DNA from: Candidatus Methanovirga meridionalis
Lineage (GTDB): Archaea; Methanobacteriota; Methanobacteria; Methanobacteriales; Methanobacteriaceae
Reading direction: 5' to 3'
Length of the DNA: 11,198 nucleotides
NCBI GenBank assembly: GCA_031289325.1
Contig: JAITPS010000088.1
Location: 1 to 11,198, forward strand
The position numbers were made by a program, and so were the translations under genes. The notes below the pieces were generated by a model that saw nothing but the letters and a program-made list of their open reading frames with translations, did no database searches and was not told the DNA's origin. The stretch's first letter is position 1; the number at the start of each line of letters is the position of its first letter. Of the stretch, positions 1 through 6,422 are shown in pieces.

Positions 1-280
1 AAACATTTACAATAATTAAAAAACATTTACAATAATTAAAAATTATTTAAATTAATTAAAAATTATTTAAATTAATTAAAAAACATTTACAATAATTAAA
101 AATTATTTAAATTAATTAAAAAACATTTACAATAATTAAAAAACATTTATATTAATTAAAAATTATTTAAATTAATTAAAAAACATTTATATTAATTAAA
201 AATTATTTATATTAATTAAAAATTATTTATATTAATTAAAAATTATTTATATTAATTAAAAATTATTTATATTAATTAAA
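1..280. repeat. 20-bp tandem minisatellite, 14 units
   Basis: Fourteen consecutive units of exactly 20 bp fill this stretch with no indels. Four unit types occur: A (aaacatttacaataattaaa), B (aattatttaaattaattaaa), C (aaacatttatattaattaaa) and D (aattatttatattaattaaa). The order is A A B B A B A C B C D D D D. Variation is confined to unit positions 3-4 (AC or TT) and positions 10 and 12. Type C combines the left block of A with the right block of D. Types B, C and D contain the palindrome TTAATTAA. The array starts at the window edge, so it may extend further left. No open reading frame of note crosses it. The four identical D units at the right end suggest recent expansion there. Confidence 0.95.
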
Positions 281-490
281 ATTTAAAATTATATGCTTTT
301 ATAAAATAATATTTGAAATTAAATAATTTAATAAAAAAATTTATCACTCAAAATTTAAGAACTTTTTCCTATTAACTATAATTAAATTGAATTCAAATTT
401 TAATTTATATTGTATTGATTTTATTTAAAAATTTGAAAATATTTAAGTTATAATTTTGAATTTAAACAAATTATCTATTGCACTTTTCAA

Positions 491-541
491 AACTATCACG
501 AAATAGTTCTTAAAATAAGTTAAACATTAACTCAACTATTT
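491..541. other. Overlapping inverted repeats (alternative hairpins)
   Basis: AACTAT at 491-496 can pair with ATAGTT at 503-508 across a 6-nt loop. The same right arm, within AAATAGTT at 501-508, can instead pair with AACTATTT at 534-541. Inside that larger stem lies a third hairpin, AGTTAA (518-523), loop ACA, TTAACT (527-532). The first two stems share an arm and exclude each other. AT-rich DNA gives chance hairpins easily, so this is only a candidate structured element. Confidence 0.35.
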
Positions 542-566
542 TGGATTTTTCATGATAATCAGACAT

Positions 567-596
567 CTTGATTTATATAAACCTTGATTTATATAA
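567..596 (+). promoter_or_regulatory. Duplicated TATA-like element
   Basis: The 14-mer cttgatttatataa occurs at 567-580 and again at 583-596, a direct repeat with a 16-bp period. Each copy contains TTTATATAA, close to the archaeal box A consensus. No gene starts within the next 400 bp, so if these are promoters they would drive a noncoding transcript through the 22-bp repeats. Chance is possible in such AT-rich sequence. Confidence 0.35.
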
Positions 597-620
597 TAAT
601 GGTATAAAATAACTGGTATT

Positions 621-726
621 ATAAAAAGGTTTTGGTTATAATATAAAAAGGTTTTGGTTATAATATAAAAAGGTTTTGGTTATAATATAAAGGTTTTGGT
701 TATAATATAAAAAGGTTTTGGTTAAT
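621..726. repeat. 22-bp GG-rich tandem repeat, about 5 copies
   Basis: Each unit begins with ataaaaaggttttgg and ends with ttataat. Copies lie at 621-642, 643-664, 665-686, 687-706 (two bases shorter in its A-run) and 707 to about 726 (incomplete at its end). Every copy carries GGTTTTGG on the plus strand, giving ten GG pairs with no matching CC in the array. This is conspicuous in a genome with so few G or C bases. No reading frame uses the repeat. Confidence 0.93.
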
Positions 727-895
727 AAAACTCGATTATTATTATTTTTTAGTAGTTATTTTATTAGTTTCCTATTCCATCAAGTCATTTTCATGATTTA
801 TATTCTTAATATGAATTCCTGAACTTTTATTTCATATTTTAATACTTTACTTGTTAAATTTAAGCCTATTGGGATGGTAAGTGGAAAAATCAAAA

Positions 896-907
896 CATTT
901 ATATATC
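896..907 (+). promoter_or_regulatory. Candidate archaeal TATA box (distal)
   Basis: The sequence catttatatatc resembles archaeal box A and is preceded by an A-rich stretch (caaaa) where a TFB recognition element would lie. Start of transcription would be expected about 25 bp downstream, near 930, which would give the 1046 gene a leader of more than 100 nt. It may instead serve a short noncoding RNA. No experimental support is available here. Confidence 0.35.
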
Positions 908-990
908 ATTCATTATTATACTTATTATTCATGGGTAGGTATTAATTTAAGAAATTTTTTTAGTTTCAGAAAAAATAATTGCCATCCAGT

Positions 991-999
991 TTTATATAA
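991..999 (+). promoter_or_regulatory. Candidate TATA box for nitroreductase gene
   Basis: TTTATATAA sits 47-55 bp upstream of the ATG at 1046. Transcription would start near 1020, leaving a leader of about 25 nt that contains the ribosome binding site AGGTG at 1036-1040, five bases before the ATG. Spacing and sequence both fit an archaeal promoter. Confidence 0.5.
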
Positions 1000-1045
1000 A
1001 TTATAATCGTATGATTGATAAAAAAAGCATAATTTAGGTGTAAAA

Positions 1046-1552
1046 ATGGAATTTTTTGATGTTATTAAAAATAGATATAGTGTACGAGGATATAAAAAAG
1101 ATAAAGTTGAGAAAGAAAAGTTAGATAAAGTCTTAGAAGCTGCCAGATTAGCCCCAACTGGTGTTAACTATCAAGGGTTTAAAGTCATTGTTATAGACAC
1201 TGAAAAAAATAAAGAGGATTTAAAGAAGATATATGATCGTGACTGGTTTGTTGAAGCCCCATTAGTTTTATGTGTGGTTGCTGACAAATCAAATACTTGG
1301 ACAAGACCATGGGATGCTAAAAACATAGCGGATATTGATGCGGCCATTGTTATGGATCATATAATTCTTACGGCCACATATTTAGGTCTTGGAACCTGTT
1401 ATATTGGTGCATTTAAAAAATATGAAGCTATTAAATTCTTAAACTTATCTGAAGAATATGAACCAATTTTATTTAGTCCTCTTGGCTATTCTAATGCCGA
1501 TAGGGCAGATAGACCAAGAAAACCTATAAATGAAATTGTGGAATACATATAA
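1046..1552 (+). CDS. Nitroreductase family protein (FMN-dependent)
   Basis: A 168-residue protein of the nitroreductase superfamily, cytoplasmic FMN-dependent oxidoreductases that normally work as homodimers with NAD(P)H. Family signs in order: the N-terminal RYSVRGY motif (residues 10-16), whose basic residues and serine bind the FMN phosphate; APTGVNYQ (36-43), which contacts the isoalloxazine ring; the dimer-forming helix DIDAAIVMDHIILTATYLGLGTCYIGAF region (start 97); and a C-terminal PLGY...RPRKP (145-160). The length is typical of compact archaeal members. The ATG is supported by AGGTG at 1036-1040 and a TATA box at 991-999. The next gene starts 62 bp later on the same strand but is not obviously related. 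The physiological substrate cannot be told from sequence; members reduce nitro compounds, quinones or flavins. Confidence 0.93.
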   Translation: MEFFDVIKNRYSVRGYKKDKVEKEKLDKVLEAARLAPTGVNYQGFKVIVIDTEKNKEDLKKIYDRDWFVEAPLVLCVVADKSNTWTRPWDAKNIADIDAAIVMDHIILTATYLGLGTCYIGAFKKYEAIKFLNLSEEYEPILFSPLGYSNADRADRPRKPINEIVEYI

Positions 1553-1614
1553 ACTAATTTAAATATAACCATGGAATTGAAATAATCTCGCAGTTATTAG
1601 TTTAAGGAATTAAA

Positions 1615-2962
1615 ATGGATATTAAAGCAGAATTACCCATCGATGAGCAAAATTTTAGAAAATTAATAAATGGGAATATGATATATGTTGATAAAACAGA
1701 AATTATTAAGAGAATATTGGATCTTAAAAGAACATATCATTTCCTATCTCGTCCAAGAAGATTTAGAAAATCATTACTTGTAAGTATGCTTAAAGAACTA
1801 GCAGAAAATGAATTTGATATTAAACTTAAAGCAGAATTTTCAAACGATAAGTTAAGAGAATTAATAGACAATATTAATAAAAATACAGGAGAAGAAGTTG
1901 TTGTTTTAATTGATGAATACGATAAACCAATACTTGATAATATAAACAATAAAGAAATAGCTATAAAGATTCGTGATGAAGTATTAAAAGATTTCTATGG
2001 TATATTAAAAAGTAACAGCAGTAAACTTAAATTCGTTTTTGTAACTGGTATCACTGAATTTTCTAAAGTTTCGATATTCTCTGAATTTAACAATTTAAAA
2101 GATTTAACATTGAAAGAAGAATATTCTACTATTTGTGGTTACACTCATGAGGAACTTGAAAAATACTTCAAAAAATTTATAATTAACCATGACCATTTAG
2201 AAAATATTAGTTATGAAGAAACACTCAATAAAATTAAAAATCATTATGATGGTTATTCATGGGATGGTAAGAATTTCTTATACAATCCTTTTTCAATAAC
2301 AAATTTTTTTGATGATGATGAATTCAAAAACTATTGGTTTAAAACTGGAACACCTAATTTCTTAGTTAAAATATTTGAAAAAAATTTCAACATAAATAAT
2401 ATATACAATCCATTAACCATTTATGAATCTGATTTAGATACTTTTGATATTGAAAATTTTAAACAAATTCAATTATTATTTCAATCAGGTTACTTAACAA
2501 TTGTGAAGAAGGAAACAATCAATGGTGAAATTGTATACACTCTTAAAATACCTAACTTTGAAGTTGAAACCTCAATCACAAGAAATCTTCTTGAAAATTT
2601 CTACACAAAAACTGAAAACAATTTTAGAGTGAAAAGAAAAGAAATATTATCTCAACTTAAAGAGGGCAAATGTGATTTATTTGTTAAATATTTAAAAAAA
2701 GAGATAATGGGTATTCATTACCAACTTAAAATAAGAAGTTGGAAGTATTATCAGACTCTTGTCTACTTTACAATTAAAGGTTTAGATATTCAAGTTGAAG
2801 GAGAAGTAGGAATGTTTAGTGGTAGAATGGATAAAAGAAAAAGAATATTATGAAAAGTATGATCAGGATAATATCACTATTATTGGTCTTGCAATTAAAG
2901 AAGTGAAACTAAGAAGTAGCAATAAAATAGATATAAAATGTAATATAGAAAAGAAACCTTAA
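1615..2962 (+). pseudogene. Decayed AAA-ATPase-like / PD-(D/E)XK nuclease family gene
   Basis: Remnant of the large archaeal and bacterial family with an AAA-ATPase-like N-terminal domain (PF09820) and a C-terminal PD-(D/E)XK domain (PF08011, DUF1703). The open frame runs 1615-2853 (412 aa). Visible motifs: LPIDEQNFRKL (7-17), YVDKTE (24-29), RPRRF (46-50), Walker B-like VVVLIDEYD (95-103), VFVTGITEFS (141-150), YDGYSWDG (211-218) and the nuclease start GEVGMFSGRMD (396-406). Three lesions are seen. The family's RPRRFGKS reads RPRRFRKS, so the Walker A glycine is Arg51. The distance from Walker A to Walker B is about 45 residues too short. After GRMD the frame runs into a stop, while the next frame (2822-2962) continues with WIKEKEYYEKYDQDN and ITIIGLAIKEV, a recognisable family C-terminus. 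The missing piece includes the catalytic EFK-like strand. SD AAGGA lies at 1604-1608. Probably non-functional; many relatives recur as paralogues in gut microbes. Confidence 0.8.
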
Positions 2963-2980
2963 ATTCTTCACTAATAAAAA

Positions 2981-3388
2981 ATGGTAAAAAAAATGAAACC
3001 AACTATTTTAAAAGCAAAAAATGAGGAAGATATTGATAGATTAGCTCAACCCATATTAAAAAAAGGATTTAAAGAAATCTCTAAAGATGAACTCCATATT
3101 ATTTTAAAGAAAAGAAGTTTTGGTAGTCCTGTAATTCATATTTGCTTTTTACTTTTGATTTTTTTTGGAAGCATATCTTTTTTCCATAATGTTCCTTTCT
3201 TTAATCTTATTCAAGATTATAATTTAAATTTCATAGATTATATTCTGCAATATTTCATCTGTTTTTGCTATGTAGTGTATATTATTTTTAATCTATTCAT
3301 AAAAACTAAAGTAATTTTAATTACAACAGAAACAAAAGATATAGATGGAAACCCAATTGAATTTAATACTATTAATGATTTAGAATGA
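2981..3388 (+). CDS. Small membrane protein, function unknown
   Basis: A 135-residue protein I cannot assign to a characterised family. The N-terminal half (1-48) is charged and probably cytoplasmic, ending in KKRSFGSPVIHI (43-54). This is followed by a hydrophobic segment (about 50-69), a short loop, a second hydrophobic segment (about 84-107), and a polar tail of about 28 residues with TTETKDIDGN. Two helices with both ends on the same side is the simplest topology. No signal peptide or catalytic motif is evident. No strong ribosome binding site precedes the ATG; an in-frame ATG at 2993 is an alternative start. It begins 18 bp after the remnant of the ATPase/nuclease gene, so it could share its transcript. 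A 12-13-bp repeat tract begins right after its stop. Confidence 0.7.
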   Translation: MVKKMKPTILKAKNEEDIDRLAQPILKKGFKEISKDELHIILKKRSFGSPVIHICFLLLIFFGSISFFHNVPFFNLIQDYNLNFIDYILQYFICFCYVVYIIFNLFIKTKVILITTETKDIDGNPIEFNTINDLE

Positions 3389-3652
3389 TTAAAAAATTAT
3401 TATTTTAAAAATTAAATTAAAAATTATTTTAAAAATTAAATTAAAAATTAAATTAAACATTATTTTAAAAATTAAATTAAAAATTAAATTAAAAGTTAAA
3501 TTAAAAGTTAAATTAAAAGTTAAATTAAAAGTTAAATTAAAAATTAAATTAAAAATTAAATTAAAAAATAAAATTAAAAAATAAATTAAAAAATAAATTA
3601 AAAATTAAATTAAAAAATAAAATTAAAAAATAAAATTAAAAAATAAATTAAT
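3389..3652. repeat. 12-13-bp AT tandem repeat tract
   Basis: The whole space between two genes is built from units like aaaattaaatta, 12 bp at the left and drifting to 12-13 bp (with aaaaaataaaatt forms) at the right. Four adjacent copies carry a G (aaaagttaaatt), at 3495, 3507, 3519 and 3531, exactly 12 bp apart. Only one C occurs on the plus strand (near 3458). There is no coding potential. The promoter of the following gene must lie within or beyond this tract; no separate TATA box stands out. Confidence 0.93.
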
Positions 3653-3660
3653 GGATTAAT

Positions 3661-4527
3661 ATGAAAGTTTATTATGAATGTGGGTCATGTTTTCTTCGTC
3701 AAGTTCATGAGGCAATGGATTTAGCCACTGATGATGATGAATTTAAAATAGATTTAATGAAATCAATTTTTGATTATATATCTAAAACATATAAAAGAGG
3801 AGCATCTTCAAATAGAATAGGAACAGATATTCATAGGATAATTAAGGAAAAAACTGGATGTGATGACCCTTACTACGACGAAAAGATTCTTGGTAATGCA
3901 ATAGCTAATAATCTAATTGTTAAAGCTAAAGAGATTATAGAAAAAGATGGAACTTTAGAAAATTATATTAAAATAGCTATTATTGGGAATCTTTTAGATT
4001 CTGGAGCATTAGGTTTAGGAGTTGATCTTGAAGAATTAATGATTAATCAATTTAACAAAGAATTATCAGTTAATCATATTGATAAGTTAGAAAAATCACT
4101 AATAAAAAATAATAAGCTTTTATATTTAGCTGATAATGTTGGGGAGATAGTTTTTGATAAATTTTTAATTGAGAAGTTAATCACTGATTATGATTTAAAT
4201 ATTACTTTTGCAGTTAAGGATAAACCAATACTAAATGATGCTTGTATTGAAGATGCAATAGCTATTGATTTAGATAAAATAACAAATCTTGTTAGTATTG
4301 GAACGGATTCCATAGGAATTGTTTATGAGGATTTATCAAAGGATTTCATTAATGTTTTCAATAGCCATGATCTTATTATTTCTAAGGGTCTTGGAAACTA
4401 TGAAGGTTTAACTGAATTAAGTATAGATGATAAAGATATATTTTGTCTTTTATCTGCTAAATGTTCTGTAATAGCTAAGGACATTGGAGTTGAAAATATG
4501 GCTATGGTTTTACTTAAGCTATTTTGA
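3661..4527 (+). CDS. DUF89 / ARMT1-like fold protein (damage-control phosphatase family)
   Basis: A 288-residue protein of the DUF89 family (PF01937, COG1578), whose characterised members are metal-dependent phosphatases acting on sugar-phosphate or damaged metabolites; human ARMT1 is a distant relative. Seen here: a CGSC pair (7-10) in the short archaeal N-terminus; GNLLDSG (109-115); DNVGEIVFD (158-166), whose Asp-Asn pair supplies metal ligands; VKDKPILNDA (185-194), whose Asp193 probably completes the site; and SKGLGNYEGL (241-250). All key motifs are present, so the enzyme should be active. Its length matches the compact archaeal type. A weak GGAT at 3653-3656 is the only ribosome binding signal. 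Its TGA (4525-4527) overlaps a possible TTG start of the next gene, so both are surely co-transcribed. That partner has a TGT fold, hinting at a role near tRNA or 7-deazaguanine metabolism, which is inference. Confidence 0.9.
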   Translation: MKVYYECGSCFLRQVHEAMDLATDDDEFKIDLMKSIFDYISKTYKRGASSNRIGTDIHRIIKEKTGCDDPYYDEKILGNAIANNLIVKAKEIIEKDGTLENYIKIAIIGNLLDSGALGLGVDLEELMINQFNKELSVNHIDKLEKSLIKNNKLLYLADNVGEIVFDKFLIEKLITDYDLNITFAVKDKPILNDACIEDAIAIDLDKITNLVSIGTDSIGIVYEDLSKDFINVFNSHDLIISKGLGNYEGLTELSIDDKDIFCLLSAKCSVIAKDIGVENMAMVLLKLF

Positions 4528-4544
4528 AAAGGATGAATGTGTGT

Positions 4545-5297
4545 ATGAAAGATTATATGAATAAAAAATTTGAAATAAAAATCCATGATGGTCCTGGAAG
4601 ATTTGCTAAACTTGGAAATCTTGAAACACCAAACATATTAAGTGAAAATGAATGTAAAATAGCTCCTGATATTGGGTCTGCTTATGATATTCAAAGAGAA
4701 ATAGCTATTTTCTCTGTAAAGAAAACATTGGATAAAGCTAAAGAATACATTAATTCAAGAGATATTGCCGTTGTTCATGGTTCCAAGTATATTGATTTAA
4801 GAGTAAAAGCAGCAAAAGAACTTGAAGAAATAGGTTACAATGGGTTTATAATAGCTAATGGTGATAACTTAATGGTTCATCCAAAAAACCTTGTTAATTT
4901 AATAGTTTCCATTCGTGAAAACTTAAACCCTAATAGCTATTTAATCTTTCCATTCGCCGAACCAAGTTTTATTCCACTTTTATCCTATATGGGTGTAGAT
5001 TTGTTTTTAAAAGGTGTTGGGGAATATTATAGCTATTTAAATGTTCTTTTAAGTCCAACTAAAAATTATGACTTAAATAAGTATAAATTATTTGAAATAA
5101 GTCAAAAAGATTTACTAAAAGAAAATAATAAAACTCTTGGTTTTGTGTTAAACGAAGTTAGAGAGCATATAAAAAATGGAGTACTTAGAAATCTTGTAGA
5201 AGAACGTTCACTTACAAGTCCTCAAAATATAACTGCTTTAAAACTTCTTGATAAAAATCATCAAGATTATTTGCAAAATTACACTCAACTGTATTAA
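4545..5297 (+). CDS. Degenerate TGT/ArcS-like protein (archaeosine tRNA-ribosyltransferase-related)
   Basis: About 250 residues resembling the catalytic barrel of archaeal tRNA-guanine transglycosylase and the N-terminal part of archaeosine synthase (COG1549-like). Numbering from the upstream TTG at 4524: FEIKIHDGPGRFAKL (16-30) is the family opening; VVHGSKYIDLRVKAAKEL (83-100) matches the VQGS-Y-DLR-AA segment; MGVDLF (156-161) matches GxDLFD; and GVLRNLVEERSL (219-230) matches the closing G-LRELVE-R segment. The nucleophilic Asp position reads Leu162, and the CxCxxC...H zinc site is absent (no Cys after residue 44). No uracil-glycosylase-like or PUA domain follows. It is therefore unlikely to be a standard transglycosylase. 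Possible starts are TTG 4524, ATG 4533, ATG 4545 and ATG 4557; AAAAGG (4527-4532) favours 4545, and the homology begins just after 4557. It is coupled to the DUF89 gene, and its stop lies 3 bp from the converging dehydrogenase gene. Confidence 0.75.
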   Translation: MKDYMNKKFEIKIHDGPGRFAKLGNLETPNILSENECKIAPDIGSAYDIQREIAIFSVKKTLDKAKEYINSRDIAVVHGSKYIDLRVKAAKELEEIGYNGFIIANGDNLMVHPKNLVNLIVSIRENLNPNSYLIFPFAEPSFIPLLSYMGVDLFLKGVGEYYSYLNVLLSPTKNYDLNKYKLFEISQKDLLKENNKTLGFVLNEVREHIKNGVLRNLVEERSLTSPQNITALKLLDKNHQDYLQNYTQLY

Positions 5298-5300
5298 TCA

Positions 5301-6305
5301 CTACACAATATTTTTTAATTTATTTATAATCGCATTTGCAACATCCATTGTTTTATCACAGCCACCTAAATCAGGAGTAGCTATTTTTTTCTTTTTTAAA
5401 ACATTTTCAACAGCTATTCTTATTTGATTAGCATAATATTTTTCATTTAAAAAATCTAACATCATCGCCGATGAAAGAATCATAGCTATTGGGTTTGAGA
5501 TGTTTCTTCCAGCAATATCTGGAGCGGAACCATGCACTGGTTCAAATAAACCATGTTTATCCCCAATATTGCCTGATGGAGCAAGTCCAAGACCACCTAC
5601 AAGCCCTGCAGCTTCATCAGATAAAATATCTCCAAAAAGATTTGTAGTCACAATGTAATCAAAATCTTCTGGTTTTTGAATAAGATGCATTGCCATCTCA
5701 TTCACCTGATAATCTTCGGTTTTTATGTTTGGATAGTTTTTAGCTATTTTATAGAATATTTCTTTGAAAAGACCATCAGTTTTTTTTAATACATTTGCTT
5801 TGTGAATGCAAGTAACTTTTTCTCTTTTATTTTCTGTTGCATGTTTAAATGTAAAGTCAATAATTTTTTCACTTGCCTTTTTAGTAATTACTCTATGAGA
5901 TATTGCAGTTTTCTCATCTTCACAATAATATTCAATTTCACAGTATAGTCCTTCAGTATTTTCACGAACTATATGGAAGTCTAAATTATGATACAAGCAA
6001 TCAATTCCTTCAAAGGATTTCACAGGTCTTAAGTTTCCATAAACATCTAAACTCTTTCTTAAAACAATGATGGGACTTTTTTCATTATCAACAGTGGTTA
6101 TAGCCCCAAATAAGGTAGCATGACTTTTTTTTGCTGATTTAATTGTTTCTTCTGGAATTGTTGTTCCATTTTTTTTTAAACATTTTTTTCCAGCTTCCAT
6201 TTCAATGAAATCAAAATTTAAACCTAACATTTCCAAAATAGCTATAGTTCCTTCCATAACTTCAGGTCCTATTCCATCCCCACCAATGGTTGTAATTTTA
6301 TACAT
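5301..6305 (-). CDS. Isocitrate/isopropylmalate dehydrogenase family protein (AksF or LeuB type)
   Basis: A 334-residue NAD(P)-dependent beta-decarboxylating dehydrogenase. Motifs: GDGIGPE (9-15), LRKSLDVYGNLRP (82-94) with the substrate-binding arginines, IVRENTEGLY (112-121), catalytic lysine in HKANVLK (Lys169), TTNLFGDILSDEAAGLVGGLGLAPSGNIGD (from 220), and FEPVHGSAPDIAG (254-266). Full length. The KSPII-LRK segment (76-84) looks more like methanogen AksF, which oxidises homoisocitrate-type substrates for coenzyme B synthesis, while GIDCLY...ENTEGLY resembles LeuB, so the substrate is left open. Oddly, the Asp of the usual VDAMAM motif, a metal ligand donated by the partner subunit, reads Asn202 (VNEMAM); the other two ligands, Asp226 and Asp230, are intact. 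The start at 6305 is preceded by a moderate AAAGAGA ribosome site (6311-6317). It converges on the TGT-like gene with a 3-bp gap. Confidence 0.9.
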   Translation of the reverse strand: MYKITTIGGDGIGPEVMEGTIAILEMLGLNFDFIEMEAGKKCLKKNGTTIPEETIKSAKKSHATLFGAITTVDNEKSPIIVLRKSLDVYGNLRPVKSFEGIDCLYHNLDFHIVRENTEGLYCEIEYYCEDEKTAISHRVITKKASEKIIDFTFKHATENKREKVTCIHKANVLKKTDGLFKEIFYKIAKNYPNIKTEDYQVNEMAMHLIQKPEDFDYIVTTNLFGDILSDEAAGLVGGLGLAPSGNIGDKHGLFEPVHGSAPDIAGRNISNPIAMILSSAMMLDFLNEKYYANQIRIAVENVLKKKKIATPDLGGCDKTMDVANAIINKLKNIV

Positions 6306-6403
6306 CGTATTCTCTTTATCGAATTTTATTAGTATTTATTAACCACTAAAATCATGGATTATTCTACCTAAAGGAGTGAATTTTTTTTCAATTTTTGTTA
6401 AAT

Positions 6404-6410
6404 AAAAAAA
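6404..6410 (-). terminator. Candidate poly-T terminator of HIRAN gene
   Basis: Read on the minus strand, a run of seven T follows the stop codon of the HIRAN gene by about 13 nt. Archaeal RNA polymerase terminates at such T-tracts without needing a hairpin. Termination here would keep this gene separate from the dehydrogenase gene about 100 bp downstream on the same strand. Confidence 0.4.
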
Positions 6411-6422
6411 TCAGTTTACTAT

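Larger units (their letters stand above)
281..620. other. AT-rich noncoding spacer with hairpins
   Basis: No convincing gene is present. The stretch has a short palindrome around a GAATTC core near 390-402, a cluster of inverted repeats at 491-541, and a pair of TATA-like direct repeats at 567-596. The rest is AT-rich sequence in which I see nothing. It may be a 5' or 3' noncoding region or a small RNA locus, but nothing here proves transcription. Confidence 0.5.
727..1045. other. Noncoding leader region upstream of nitroreductase gene
   Basis: No gene of useful length is visible. Around 870-910 there is a patch less AT-rich than its surroundings, containing gggatggtaagtgg, followed by the TATA-like box at 896-907. 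A short ATG frame at 931 closes after four codons. The final 60 bp hold the probable promoter and ribosome binding site of the 1046 gene. A small RNA starting near 930 is possible but unproven. Confidence 0.4.

Noticed and set aside
1..280. CRISPR array
   Set aside because: Units are contiguous 20-mers with no unique spacers, and no cas gene is in the window.
1..726. Replication origin with Cdc6/ORB boxes
   Set aside because: AT-rich repeats are suggestive, but I find no ORB-like G-rich conserved box and no cdc6/orc1 gene nearby.
931..945. Leader peptide at ATG 931
   Set aside because: The frame closes after four codons and has no ribosome binding site.
727..1045. tRNA or other structured RNA gene
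   Set aside because: No cloverleaf, T-loop consensus or GC-rich stems are visible; only one short complementary pair (GGATGG near 872 and CCATCC near 982), which is within chance.
1737..1949. 70-codon reverse-strand frame
   Set aside because: It lies wholly inside the ATPase-like gene on the other strand, is serine/leucine-rich as expected of an antisense shadow, and has no ribosome site.
1615..2962. Active mobile element or transposase
   Set aside because: The motifs belong to the AAA-ATPase-like/PD-(D/E)XK family; no terminal inverted repeats or target-site duplications were seen around it.
4398..4586. 62-codon reverse-strand frame
   Set aside because: It spans the junction of the DUF89 and TGT-like genes in antisense; no motif, ribosome site or promoter supports it.
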